Positions 1 to 15,392 of a DNA stretch of 64,000 nt are shown here, piece after piece. The position numbers were made by a program, and so were the translations under genes. The notes below the pieces were generated by a model. That model was not told where the DNA came from and ran no database searches. It saw nothing but the letters and a program-made list of their open reading frames with translations. The DNA comes from Perca fluviatilis (lineage: Eukaryota > Chordata > Actinopteri > Perciformes > Percidae), in assembly GCF_010015445.1 (NCBI RefSeq), contig NC_053112.1:30123248-30187247 (forward strand). The letters run 5' to 3'. The stretch's first letter is position 1. Each line of letters begins with the position of its first letter.

Positions 1-394
1 TTATTTTAAGCAATGCTTACATACAAGCCAACATGTATCTTGTCTGAGTAAAGTGAGTATTTAGATAGAAATCTGAAGAGCTAATGCAGTTACAGATGCT
101 AGCATTAGTTAGCACACTCTTGCACATTGTCTTCACTTGTTACTCACTGTAATTGGCTGGTGTAATTGGCTGGCAACAGTAAGACAACCAAAGGAGTTAC
201 CGAATATTTCCTGGCACACCAAATTTAACGTCTTGGGTTTTCTGGTTCTGCTTTAGTGTTTCTAATATTGGTGAAGAAGGCAAGCAATGAGCAGATGACA
301 GACAGCGAGTAAAAGAGATAGTCAGACTGCGATGTGTGCTCAGAACAGCTTAGGTCGGTTAATAAAGGCTCTTACATACTAGACGCAGCCCAGC
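1..394. other. Intergenic, nothing recognised
   Basis: AT-rich sequence without a coherent reading frame, RNA gene or repeat structure that I recognise. Confidence 0.6.
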
Positions 395-655
395 TGGCGT
401 TTGCAAATGTGACAAAAAGAGTGGTGCACGACCTCGCACGCTATAAATCCGGGCGCGCCGGCAAGATCTACGTAATTTTTCACGTCACGATGGCGCGCGC
501 CACCTTGGATGCGTCTAGTATGTTACACACTGAATGCGTTGCGCAAGCGTGTCAGCTGCGTGGCGTGTCCGTGCGCCGAAAACGCATGCCTGCTAGAAAT
601 AGAACCGACGCCTATTTTTCACGGGACACGCAAGCGCGTTGGAAGCGTTTCCAGA
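395..655. repeat. CpG-rich block, probably repeat-derived
   Basis: About 260 bp that contrast sharply with the AT-rich surroundings: many CpG, repeated GCGCGC and CGTGTC words, and GCGTGTCAGCTGCG followed later by ACACGCAAGCGCG. The longest open frame (334-663) has no recognisable domain. It resembles the GC-rich ends of nonautonomous DNA elements in fish, but no complete TIR pair is visible. A small CpG island is the alternative. Confidence 0.4.
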
Positions 656-3977
<3,322 letters not shown>

Positions 3978-4189
3978 TGGTTAAAAATGCCACTCAGCAG
4001 CCAAGGTGGGCTCTGATGAGCGGAAAAACACATTGGCCATGACTGTGCCTGACCTGATCTCTCGCTCAGTGGTGAAGCAACACTCACTTTTAAGGAATAA
4101 GTCCTTCTGTCACTAATGGAGACGGTTACAGCTGTTGGATGTTCAGTGCCCACAGTGTGTTGAGTTTGTTTGTGGGGGACGGTAATGTC

Positions 4190-4725
4190 AACCATCTGAC
4201 AGTCGGTCCACCACTTTCAGACTCAACAGCTGTTTAATGGATTGCCATGACATTTTGTAAACACATTCATGTTGTATGAATCCTAATGATGTTGGTGATC
4301 TTTTGACCTTTTCTCTAGTGCCTGAGGTCAAACTTTTCACTAAGCCAGTCAAATATCCCAACTTCTACAAGATGGATTAACACAAGATTTTGTGCTGACA
4401 TTCATGGTTACCAGAAGATAATCCTGATGACTTTGATGATCTTCTGACTTTTCCTCTAGTGCCACCATGAGGTCAACCTTTTTATCTGACATTCCCATCA
4501 GCCTCAGCTTTACTTTATGTTCTAATTAGCAAAGTATAGCATGCGAGTTAGCAAATGTTAGCAAAAAAACTATGTTGGGTAACATGTTTAACATTATAAC
4601 TACTAAACATCAGCATGTTAGCATTGTCATGGTTAGCATGCAGATGTTAGCATTTAGCTTAAAGCACCTCTACGTTGAAGTACACCCTCACAGAGCCACT
4701 ATGGCTCTAGACTCTCAATCTTGTT
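4190..4725. repeat. Common percomorph interspersed repeat
   Basis: Matches from memory a very abundant percomorph repeat: a block around GGATTGCCATGACATTTTGT, then CATTCCCATCAGCCTCAGCT, then alternating GTTAGCA/AGCATGTTAGC words, and ending CACAGAGCCACTATGG...GTAGACTC-like sequence. This copy is diverged and has an internal duplication of the 'tgatgatcttctgacttttc' segment (around 4275-4310 and 4433-4460). The class is uncertain. Confidence 0.65.
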
Positions 4726-7112
4726 TCTCCACAATGAAACCCACAAGTGGTAAGCCAAACTACCACAGCTCCTCACAGTCAACCTCACAGTCTAAAGCGC
4801 AATCATGTAATTTAGGGTTAACCATGATAAATCTCAGGCCATGAATCCAGTATAGTGACCCTCAGTCTGAAACCCTGTCAGTCAGATCAGCCTAATCATC
4901 CAACAGTTGATTGAGAGATACACTCAGTGTCACATAGAAGTATAAAGCCGTCCCCTTTACTGATCTTATCTCACAGGAGGCCTCGGATTATGTTACAGGA
5001 GTAAACAAAAAAAGTCACATGAATAAATGGAGCTCCATACAGACTTGTTCCTCTACATAATGACAAAGACATGCAAATCATTTCCCCAGACAAACAGACT
5101 ATAACAGGCTCCGTCCATTAGGTGTACTGTAGATATAAATCTGTATATAAATATGAAATCCATTCTGAACCAATTAGAGAGAAGGGGGAACAGTTTTCAT
5201 GGTTGTTATCCTTCAGAACGTTTAAAAGTAACTTTAAAGACAAGCATTTCATACCACTTTGAGGAAAATTATTTGCATATGAAGTACAGCCTGTGCATGT
5301 ATGAACAAATGTTTAGGATTATGTCACTTAGGCAAAGCCAGGCACTTCAAAACTGAGCTGTCCAATGTGCTGAATCCCGAGAGAAGGGTTAGATAGATGA
5401 GGCGAAAAACGTACTGAATGCCATCACACAACTTTTAAAAAGATAAAGAAAAACAATCACAGGTTGCTTTTATTTACAACTCTTCTAAACTGGCTGTTTT
5501 GCAGGTTTTAAGTAGTTTAATTTTAATTATTTGATCAATTTATTTATTTGATGTTGACATCTCTTTTTCTTTAATTACTTTATAACTACTTAGGACATAG
5601 GTAGTTTCTATATTTCTACATTTTTTTGTTTGTGAGTGAGTGTGGTATGTGTATAGGCCATTTGTTGGTTGTGTGAGAAGAAAAGATTGCATGGGAATCC
5701 TGCTTTTTTTCTCATAGTGGAACACTGAAAGGATGTCCACTAAAGAATCACATCAGCCTGTCCCGTGGAGACGCTTAGATAAACACAGCTAAAATAGAAG
5801 GGGAGTCAGGTTGCACCATGAGGTATTGGTAAGAGAAAGGAGAAGCAAAAAGCATTGTGAAAGCATTGTGGTCGCTCTATTTTCTGTCCCAAGTAATTTT
5901 TTCCCCCCTCTTTGCAGACCGGACACCCATAATTTCTCAAACAAACACAAAAAAACATCCTTCAAAGCCTCAAAACAAAGGCCTGGAGACCTGATATAAT
6001 AATTGGAGTTGGGTGAGTATACTGGGTTTGTCTCAGGAGTCAGGCATGGCCTGAGGAGACGGCTGGACCGAAGAGGTTTTTGGATAGAGCCTTTAGCCAA
6101 GTATATCAGTTGATGGTCAATGGGGTCGTGACATGAAAAAGAAACTATGAAAAGCGTGGGGTCACTTACAATGGTCATCACTCAGCCTTACCAATTTCAC
6201 CTGAGGACTCAGTGGATGGTGAGATTGCCACTGACTGATGGTTGAATCACTGTTTGAATCACTGTGCAACATTTGACATCTGGCCTGTGTTTTTTAGCTG
6301 ACTGCCAAGTAACTGCCACGCAGACTTTGATTTACCCAAGAAATATCTATTGTTTTTTTCTGAGTTGTTAAACAATACAACAGCAAAATGATTTTGATTG
6401 GGCTCCACCTTATATATTAATATAAAAGCCCTTTGAAAACATCCAGGCCCAAAGTAAAATTCCCCCTCTGAATCACCCACTTGGAAATGAGAGTCAAGCT
6501 ACCAATAACTTTAGTCAAAGGGTTTTTCAACCTCAAAACATTTCAGGCTGTCGTTTCCTTTGTATCCTTTACCAGAGATGTTTGAGAAGTGAGTTATATA
6601 ATTTGGGAAGCAAAATAGAGGACCCATATATAATCAAAGCAGTAACCATTGGTGCAAATATACAAGCGTGTGATAACAGGGTGTTTTAAGCAGATGGTTT
6701 CATACCCAATCAAGTAATATGCCACACTGAAACAATAAATGTGCTAAAGATAAATTTTGACAGACATTGCTTTTGATATTCATGCTTATGTAATGATGAG
6801 TATTGTGTAAAAGCAATAAACAAAGTATTGTATTACATCAGGCTTTTTGGAGCAGCACAATGTTTGCCTCAATAGCACATTTTCCACTGATACCAACTTT
6901 GATTTCTGAAGTTTATCTCATCAAGCGTAAACTGTATGTGGTACTCAAATTGGTATAATAATGATATACTATATATTATATACATTATTAGCAGGTAGAA
7001 ATTGTTGCATTGAAATGTAATAATCATATGAACTTTAACACTGTTTTATACATTAAGTATAAACCCATATTGAAACAATACCACAAAAAAACCCCGTACA
7101 AACAGAACAAAC
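4726..7112. other. Intergenic, nothing recognised
   Basis: About 2.4 kb with no supported exon or RNA gene. The longest frame (5789-6181, minus strand) has no recognisable domain or splice context. Confidence 0.55.
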
Positions 7113-7115
7113 AGT

Positions 7116-7850
7116 AGGCTCGTTCGAGATGAGCCAGATCTGCGCAGAATCGATCAACGGCGATCGCCGCACAATGCATGCTGGTTAGATTTGTGTCCGA
7201 CTTGATCCCGACTTCCTCTGACGTCATGCACACGTGGGCAACGATAACCTCACGAGATCAAGGCAGCCGCAGGTTTGAGTCGCAGGCAGCGCAGTTGCTT
7301 TTCACTGACTGCAAGACCCAGGCGGACCCAGGGCATGCTGGGAAACGCCTGCTCAGCTGATCTAACAACTGATTGGTTCAGAATCGACTCAACATGATGA
7401 TGTTTTATATAAACTTTTTATTGATTTTGAATTGGATGGATTTTAATTGCTATTTTTCTGATTTAAAGGCTTATTCTGTACAAACCACATGTGTGGCTGA
7501 TATTGACGTTTAGAAGTCAGAGAGACTGAATCTGTTCAGATTATGGATCATCTACAGTGTGTTGTTAATTAAAATCAGCAACAGATCACATGTAGAGCAT
7601 TTTGACAGCTACTCTGTCATAATTAAAACAGCTGGAGACTTGTGTACAAGCCGATATATGGGTCTGATAACATTTTATTAAATTCGGAATCGGACCACAG
7701 TGTTTCTGTCACTTCCTGTTCAGCCTGAAGGCTGCAGGAAACGGCTGAAAACTGTCCGACTTGAGAGCGGATTTTTGTCACGGCCCCCGGCTGCTGCCGC
7801 CTGCTCTCGTCCACTTTACAGGCAAGGCGCAGTTGATCTCGAACGAGCCT
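7116..7850. mobile_element. 735-bp nonautonomous DNA transposon with perfect TIRs
   Basis: Ends are perfect inverted repeats, AGGCTCGTTCGAGAT at the left and its reverse complement at the right; similarity resumes further in as CTGCGC. The direct repeat AGT flanks both sides (7113-7115 and 7851-7853), giving a 3-bp TSD. Alternatively the TIR includes one more base pair (T...A) and the TSD is shorter. No transposase is encoded. A 3-bp TSD fits PIF/Harbinger-like elements, but the TIR alone does not fix the superfamily. Both ends are GC-rich while the centre is AT-rich. Confidence 0.85.
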
Positions 7851-7853
7851 AGT

Positions 7854-9265
7854 GATTGGTTACCAATAAGTCCTGATGATGACAATGAAGAGACACCAAA
7901 TATGCAGACTTTTGACAGTCCCTATGTGATTTGTCAGGGTTGATTTTCTCTTCAGGCAACAAAGGCTGCAACAAAAGCCAAAACATTTGTTGTACATTGG
8001 AGTACTGTTAACTGAACCAAACATGAATACATTTAACATGAAGGCTGACTTTTAATCCCCATCGGGCCTTTATCAAGACGCTGTGAAACAGATATCTAAA
8101 CACATGTACGGTATAATCTTGCACCATCTGACTCAAGACTAATCAAGTCTGTCAGGTATGCTGAGCCAAAGAAAAGGAAAGCAATCATTCTGCATGGTTA
8201 TGCATGGGTAGAGTTACTAGGAGGAAAACACCAAAGATCATTAATAATATGTAGAGATCCGTGCGCACAAGACACCTCATTGCACCTTTTTTCCAAACAA
8301 AACACAGAAGGTCTCCATCATGTGAATGGCTTAGGTTTCATTACATTACTGCGTGGCAAAGTGTTACGTCTGTGAATCTCTTTAATGTCACACTATGAGG
8401 TGTATTCCTAATGACCCAGCAGATGCACATTTATGCTAGTGCTTATGCATCCATTTGTTCCAGAAAATCTTACTAGAGTCACCATGGATACTCAACATGG
8501 TTTTACGTTAACTTTTATAGATACTGCGCAAAATGTATTGAGGGGAAAAGAAGTTGTTAATTTGTTATGACAGCGTAGGATATAGTTCCTGATAAAAGAT
8601 CAGTTTACCTGCCAAGGACTACATTTCTGCAGCAGGACTGGCTTGGTTGCCCTGGATCAACAGATTGTGTTATTTCTGGTTCAGTACCACCGGGTGTCAA
8701 TAAAACCTCTAAATGATCCTTTATTTATTGTTAAACTCAAAAAGTGCATTTCAAAAAGAGAGTAAATTACCCGTAAAAGCTCAAGAGTCATAATTAGCCT
8801 GCTAAACGTCTCTCAGTATTTCAAAAAATGAAAACAGAGGCAAGAGTTTTCTTGAGTGAGAAAAACTGTGCTAAAGCATGGGAGCGCTTAATTTCACCAA
8901 CTCGATTAAGAGTATCATATTGATCATGCACTGCAGCTGATTGAAGCAATATGTTACACCATAAATGAAGCCTAAAAACTTCAAACAGACTTCCTTTATG
9001 CAACCACTCAGGCATAGCAGGCAACTAACTGCGTATTGTGCTGAGTTGAAACACAGTTAGACCCTTATTAGCCTTTCAGATAAATATAAATCATTTCCCC
9101 TGACAAGTGATGTAACCTCTGATGATACATGACGGCTCTTGCTGTGACTCCAAACAGATAGAGAACAAAAGAAGAAATATACAGCACATGAAAAGCACTA
9201 TGTACAATGAGTGATGAAGAATACATAATGGACCAAATCATAAATACAGCATGGTGCCTTTGGTG

Positions 9266-9268
<3 letters not shown>
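7854..9268. other. Intergenic, nothing recognised
   Basis: No supported exon, RNA gene or repeat boundary. Open frames here are short and domain-free. Confidence 0.55.

Positions 9269-9324
<56 letters not shown>
9269..9324. repeat. (TA)n microsatellite, 28 units
   Basis: A perfect TA repeat followed by CACACA. Confidence 0.98.
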
Positions 9325-9330
<6 letters not shown>

Positions 9331-9774
9331 GTGGGCTACATGTCCTGCCATTAATCTCAGCTCCATATATACCTTTGATGGTTGAATTTTTCCTTTTTTA
9401 TTGGCTGTTGAAAACTGAAGCAATGATAAATAAAAACCAAATGTTATGTAATGTAAAGATTTCCACAAGTGAAGTAGCCCACACAGGACCTCACTCCCTA
9501 TCAGTTATCGTAAATGAATCTGGGTGGTAGCAGTTAATCAAGAAGCGAGTGGGATGTCACCTCAAGTGTCTCTGAGAAAACCTCCCAGCGAGCCGTTGAA
9601 AAATGATGAGCTGGCAGCTAGTTTTGCGGTTGTGTGTCTTTCTGTGTTTTTGTGCATGTGTTTGTCTGTATGAGAGAGAATGGAATCATGGCGGGGCGCT
9701 TCACGGTGTGCACATGGGCATTTCTGTAAAAGGAAATTAGAGGCCAATGTAAAGCTGTGGGAGCAGCCAAAGGT

Positions 9775-9776
<2 letters not shown>

Positions 9777-9841
<65 letters not shown>

Positions 9842-9868
9842 GTGTGTGCGCGCGCGTGTGTGTGTGTG
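9777..9868. repeat. (TG)n microsatellite with a (CG)n core
   Basis: TG repeats interrupted by GCGCGCGCG near 9848-9856. Alternating purine-pyrimidine sequence of this kind is the classical Z-DNA-prone type. Confidence 0.97.
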
Positions 9869-9977
9869 CTGTGTATTCAAGTGTAGGAATGGGTGGGAGG
9901 GGGAGCTGTCTTTTTAAATGGCCAGAGAGCGGAAGGATGTCTCCAGCCTTGACTCTGGCGTCCCTTTGTTGTTCATG

Positions 9978-10083
9978 AAAACAAAACAAAAAGAGAGGAG
10001 GACAAGGGGAAAGAGGGAGAAAAAAGAAAAGAAAAAAAGAGCATGAGGGAGCGGACGAAAGGAGGGAGGGAGAGGGAAAGCAG
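9978..10083. repeat. Polypurine tract (about 105 bp)
   Basis: Almost uninterrupted A/G sequence on the plus strand with a handful of pyrimidines, between two TG microsatellites. Low-complexity; homopurine tracts can form triplexes. Confidence 0.8.
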
Positions 10084-10368
10084 TAAGTTAGAGCCAGTCA
10101 CTGACAACAATGCAGTCTGCTCTGTGACAGAGACATGATGTCACGTTAGTGGAGTCCCTGGTGTGGGGGTGGGAGGACGAGCAGGCTGGGTGGGGCCATA
10201 CCTCTGTCCTCCCTCTCCCCGTGTGTGTCTCCTTTTTTTTCCTTTCTTTGATTTTAGTGAATGAATCTTGGGAAGCATAATGGGCCAGGCTCGCAGCTCC
10301 ACTTCCGCACACCTGTCATTTGAAACAGTGAGATTTCCAGGTCGTTCATTCATGCCCTGGTCCCCACT

Positions 10369-10370
<2 letters not shown>

Positions 10371-10437
<67 letters not shown>
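10371..10437. repeat. (GT)n microsatellite, 33 units
   Basis: A perfect GT repeat of 67 bp. The Cys-Val reading frames across it are artefacts. Confidence 0.98.
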
Positions 10438-10438
<1 letters not shown>

Positions 10439-13400
10439 ATTGGGGGAAGGCGGGAAGATTGTGCAGGTGGGGGAGGAGAGGAGGCATGTTATTAGCGAAA
10501 GAGAAAGAAAACTTTCATATGAATTTCACTTTTCCCATGAACACACAACTTGAGTTCGGATCACATCTATTTTGCTCAGTCCATTTTAAAACAGTTCGAC
10601 AGATAAGAAAATCAAATATATTTTATATTTCAATATTTTCAGATTTTTATTTAGACTTTTTATTCAGTTTCTCGGGTTTCTATTTTCTCTTAAATTATTT
10701 CATAAAGTTTCTGACCAAACTTAATGCAGCTTCCATATCACAAAATTTGCAACTCAGTAATTTGGATTTGGGGAGACTGATTAAATCACTATATTCCTAC
10801 GGCCACCATCAATCCTAAGTTTCATTCTACACAGCGGTGCGAGACAAGTATGTCCACTTTCTCCCTCGCTCTTCGCCACATTTATGGAACCATTAGCTTT
10901 CTGACTAAATTGTGACATTCACAAGGTAATAATTAATGGATCCTGTTATATATTGTGTAGTCTTGTCCTTTTGGTGCTCCCTGTTTATGCTCAGCTATTT
11001 CCTCTCTTATAAACACCCACAGCTTGCTATTATTTCACATGAAACTTCTAAGCTTGATTGGTAACACTGCACACATTTAAATTGAATCCAAAACACATTC
11101 ACTGCGTGTGCAGGAACACCTGAGTCTCCCCTTAAGTAAAAGAAAAAAAGAATTAGCTGGCAGGAGTTCAGCTCTATTAATACACAAATTTAGCTGTACT
11201 ATATGATCAGGGACAAGTGTGGATTTGAATCTCCCCGAGGTACATGAGTTCGTGCTTTTTTAATGAATTTGTTCCAGCCAGGAAGAGAGAGAGAGAAAGC
11301 AAAGGAGCTTGTTGGGATCCAAACCACCCATCAAGCAACCTTCGGTAAATGCAGCACAGCCTTGGACCAAGCTCTCCAGGAGGAGTCGACTCAAAAACAA
11401 TTTTTAGTAACATTTAGCAACGTTCTCATCTGCCCTGTCCAATTTGTGCAAAAGAAATGACCTTAGGGAAGCTTCTATTACTGCTTTACAGCAGGGACTG
11501 AAAAAATAATATCAACAGTCTGCTCAATTAGGGGTACATGGCATGAAGAAGACGTTTAGCAAAGGCTGGGGCATCTCATGGTGTAAATAAATAGCAAGAA
11601 TGAGCTTGCATGACTTTGGGACTCTGCATGTGTTTGTCTCACTGTCTTGATTGCTTACAGAGTCGGTTGGCTCCCGCTTGCTGCACAGCCGTAGAGCTAA
11701 ATCGTAGCTGGTAGGGCTGCTTGGAATATTCCGCTATGTGCACCACGGAGCAGTGGGAGGGAACCAAAGATTGATTGCTATAGGTTTTGAATAATAGAAA
11801 GATAGATGGACTGAGAACCAAGAGATCAAGGACAGAAGGACAGGCAGATAGAGAAAGGATATGTAGATGCACCATGGGAAGGTTCCAGTAATTGTTGGAG
11901 TTTATTATCTAGCCAGAGGAAATTGTACCCTTTGCCACCCACAAGCACTCAATGGTAACTATCAAGTTAAACTGCCAAAGTGAGACGTTGTGACAAAGCC
12001 TTCCTTTTAGAGATGAGGGATGACAGTGAGATGGGGACGGGGTGGGGGTTAAAGCTTGTCCCCCGGGAGTAGGAGGGGCAGTGTCACCGTTTGGAGCTGT
12101 TGAAAGGAGCACAATGACGCCCGGTATCGAGTTTGCCTGTTTGACAAATGGATCTCCTGCTGTGATCGTGGCGAGTGCAAGAGGCCTATCTTTTAACAAC
12201 GAAAGAGGTAAATATGGAGCATCTTATTAAATGTTTACCCACAAGCGTGTAAACAAGTGAGCATATGAAGAATTTCTATTGGTATTTGAATAACACTGAT
12301 ACTCAAGTTACAAAATATAGATGAACCAACTCCAAATTCCTCTATGGGAGTGGTGATTGAACAACAAAACATCACCCCCTAAAAAACTAAATCCTCATTA
12401 CTCTTGACTTCCAAGGGGCCATGGCCTGAATGAACACAGGCTGTGTTTGTTTGCAGTAAGTCACACTCAATGTCCCAAAAAAGTGGAAACGTCAAACAAA
12501 ATGGAAATACAGGCTTCATCACCCCCTGACAGTTAAAGACTGATACTGCTGCATTTGCAAATGTGGAAATCTATAAGCATTGTTTTGGGAATTCCATGTA
12601 AAGAAGAGCTGTATAGGCATCTTAAACTGGGCCATAGTTGGTTAAAAATGTAAACTTTTTAGCTGGTCTAACATGTCCAATAACATGAAAAAAAGTCAAA
12701 AAATAAATCTGCTATATGCTGAAATTCAGTCATTTAAATGCTTAGTTTTTCAACACATACAGTAGTTCAGTTTCAACCTGGACACATAGACATCTTTTCA
12801 CCTGCACCAAAACCACACTTACTAGAATGAGGCATGCACTCCAGCACATGAGACCTCACAATGAGTTTGCTTCAGTTTTTATTCTGGGGAAGTGATAAGA
12901 AACACACACCGGCACTAAATAATGATTTAAGGAGGTCAACATCAACAAACCGTTCCTGAGCATGACTACAAGACAGCCCCTCGCCACACACAGGCACACA
13001 TTTTCATACCTAATATCTAACCTGTTTTGACATATCTGGCCCTGAAGTCAGCATAACCCTCACCTATGTACAAAAAAACTGCCTTTGAACTGAGAGACTG
13101 CTATCCTCGACTTACTCTCGCCAATAAAACCACACACAAATCTTCGATCCAGGCCCTGTAAATCAGGGTGAGCGATGATCAAAGCAGGGCTGTGAATCTT
13201 ACATGGCATATTCTGCATTCCACGCTAAACACATTCACATGCTCCACTCAAAAGAATAGCACTTGTTTGTTGACCCCATATCCATTTCAAGCCCTGAAAG
13301 TTCATTTAATTTGAAGCTGAATTCATCTGACCATTCCCTTGAGTGGGATCTCCAAACAGCATGAAGATTGTTCTCAGCGCAAACATGGAGATTGGTTACA

Positions 13401-13589
13401 GAATTTGCGATAGTGTGTGTGTGCGTGTGTTTTTGTTTGGAGTATGTTGGACGAAGTTGACGTTTGTCGTTCGGTCCTTGATAAGAGCAAATAAATCAGA
13501 CCAGTGCTAGAAACATTTGGCACTCACTGCCCACCAGGTAAGCAGGACACCTTACAGACATTATCATTTCAGTTAGTGACAAAATTACA
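10438..13589. other. Intergenic, nothing recognised
   Basis: About 3.1 kb without supported exons or RNA genes. Short open frames lack domains; the GC-richer patch near 12030-12190 has open frames on both strands but no homology I recognise. Confidence 0.5.
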
Positions 13590-13800
13590 ATTCATATTAG
13601 GGCTGGGCGATATATCGATATAAACAAATATATCGATATATTTTTAAATGAGATATGGAATTAGACCATATCGCATATATCGATATAGTTCAAATGTGAT
13701 CCTTGCTCCCATAGATATGTCGCCGTGAGGTTCTAAACATACGTCAAAACCCGCCGCCATCTTGGAACAGGGGTCCGAAGCATTCAGATCAACGCTAAAG

Positions 13801-13824
13801 ATGCCGGACTTTTGTACTGCTTAA
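13801..13824 (+). pseudogene. Possible THAP-domain start remnant
   Basis: Reads MPDFCTA then a stop. The start resembles those of THAP zinc-finger proteins and transposases (Met-Pro-x-x-Cys-x-Ala). Only seven codons survive and a cysteine-bearing continuation in another frame is weak, so this is suggestive only. It follows a GC-rich leader with a YY1-like motif inside the hAT-like element. Confidence 0.25.
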
Positions 13825-13905
13825 TTATGTTCGATAGAGGAAATGAAAAGAACAAACAGCATGGATAACATTTAACAGGTGACAATGTGTTTTATGATTA
13901 TATAT

Positions 13906-14211
13906 GCCGCCTTCGACCAGCAATCTGAGCTCCGGCGGCAGCGGGAGGCGGAGAGCCCCGTGGCCGGCCGCAGCGTCTCTTCCCCCGGGCAAAAACACAG
14001 CTTCGCCTCGCTGCTGCGCCGGTCCCCGCTGATCCAGATCGGACCAGCCAAAGACAGAGTGGTGATCGGTAGGATCTTACACGTAGTCCAGGACGAACTG
14101 TATGTCGATATCGGCGGAAAGTTCCACTAAGTTTGCCGGCGGCAGGCGGACGGAGAGGCTACAGCGGGGCAGCGACCGTCTGCGGCTGCAGGATCTGGAG
14201 CTCAGTGCCCG
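13906..14211 (+). pseudogene. mrps28: mrps28 (mitoribosomal small-subunit protein) pseudogene fragment
   Basis: The translated segment is clearly homologous to the middle of MRPS28 (bS1m), a mitochondrial ribosomal small-subunit protein: [19 protein letters not shown], then [23 protein letters not shown]. The conserved Cys after GGKFH is replaced by a TAA stop (14128-14130). Homology continues in frame as VCRRQADGE, then after a single frameshift near 14150 as RLQRGSDRLRLQDLELSAR, and ends at about 14211. The mitochondrial presequence and the C-terminus are missing. Without an intron over this span it is either a retrocopy piece or a captured exon. It lies wholly inside a hAT-like element and cannot make MRPS28. 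Confidence 0.85.
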
Positions 14212-14850
14212 TTAAAATTACATGTAACGCTTAAATACATACAGAAATAAATAGTGGAGGAATGAGCCTGGACATTTCAGTCTGTTTAAACTTCACCTTG
14301 AAGCAGAAACTCTTAGTTCAGAAGGGTGAAGTTTCCGTTTGGACTCAGATCTGTGAACCGATCATAATAAATTTCTTTGTTTTGTAGTCGATAGTTCATC
14401 TTTTAGTTTACTTAAGTGGAAGCAGTATCAAGTGGAAGAATGGGACTATAACCTAGGCTTACAGGCATGAGGCATTACATTTTGAACAAAGTAGATTATA
14501 TTAATATCAAAAGCTTAATTGACCTTTGGAACGAATCACAAATAGCCTATGGAGCTTTGATTTCAAAAAAGTTACTCCTGTTATACAGTATTTAGGTTTA
14601 CATTTTATTGTTATTTGAACAGCTGAGCATTTAATCATGAACCAGGTGAAGAAACCGGTTTATTATTTATTTGATTTTGCAACTGTTTCTATGAAACTAC
14701 TTGTGACATGTCATATTTGATTTGGGCTTTGACTGAACATTTGCTCTCACTTCGCGGAAAAAATATCGGGATATATATCGTATATCGATATTCAGCCAAA
14801 ATATATTGGGATATGACTTTTGGTCCATATCGCCCAGCCCTAATTCATAT

Positions 14851-15377
14851 GAAATCAAAACAACTCTGTTCGATAAACCCCTCCTCAGAACAGTTATTGT
14901 TCAATCATAGCTTAGCAACCTTAACTAGGTATGGCAGGTCAATACAGTAAGTTAGCAGCTAGCTAGCTATGAAGGGTTGAGGTTAGGGTTAGGTTATAAC
15001 ACAGGGTTTACACATAACATCTCATAACTTATAAAGTGAGTCACATCTTCATGTATAATGAATTATAAAGTAGATTTTTGCTGCATTTGTCATATTTATT
15101 CACTACAACATTGCGTTGTAGCAGGGTTCAAATAACTGTCTGTGTGTTGACGCCAGCGCAGTGTAGCATCTACTCCTGCCAAGCTTTTGATTTCTCTACA
15201 TGTTGAAGTGGTTTGTATGAAGAGCTGAAGTGAAACTTTGCAGTTTCTGCTCCAGAAGAAAGAAAACTTCATTTAAAATCAAATTGACAACTATGCTAAT
15301 AAAAAATTCAGCTTTAGCACAGTTAGAACCTTCTTTACAGTATGATGTGTCAACTGCTTCATACGTTTAGAATATTT
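14851..15377. other. Intergenic, nothing recognised
   Basis: No exon or repeat boundary supported. A few GTTAGGG-like words near 14980-14997 are too short to be a telomeric array. Confidence 0.5.
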
Positions 15378-15392
15378 ATTTTTTATTATCCA

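Larger units (their letters stand above)
13598..14842. mobile_element. 1245-bp hAT-like nonautonomous element carrying an mrps28 fragment
   Basis: Ends are a perfect 16-bp TIR, TAGGGCTGGGCGATAT at the left and its reverse complement at the right. An exact 8-bp TSD, ATTCATAT, lies at 13590-13597 and 14843-14850. An 8-bp TSD with TAGGG-type ends is characteristic of the hAT superfamily (P elements also make 8-bp TSDs). The subterminal regions are rich in TATCGATA words at both ends. No transposase is encoded. The interior holds a YY1-like motif (GCCGCCATCTTGG, 13753-13765), a short THAP-like start (13801-13824) and a disabled mrps28 segment (13906-14211), so the element is a composite. Confidence 0.85.

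Noticed and set aside
13879..14130. An 83-codon open frame read as an intact mitoribosomal gene
   Set aside because: The conserved region continues past the stop and is frameshifted, the presequence is missing, and the whole lies within transposon ends.
14976..14997. GTTAGGG-like words as an interstitial telomere
   Set aside because: Only two imperfect units; ordinary chance or repeat remnant.
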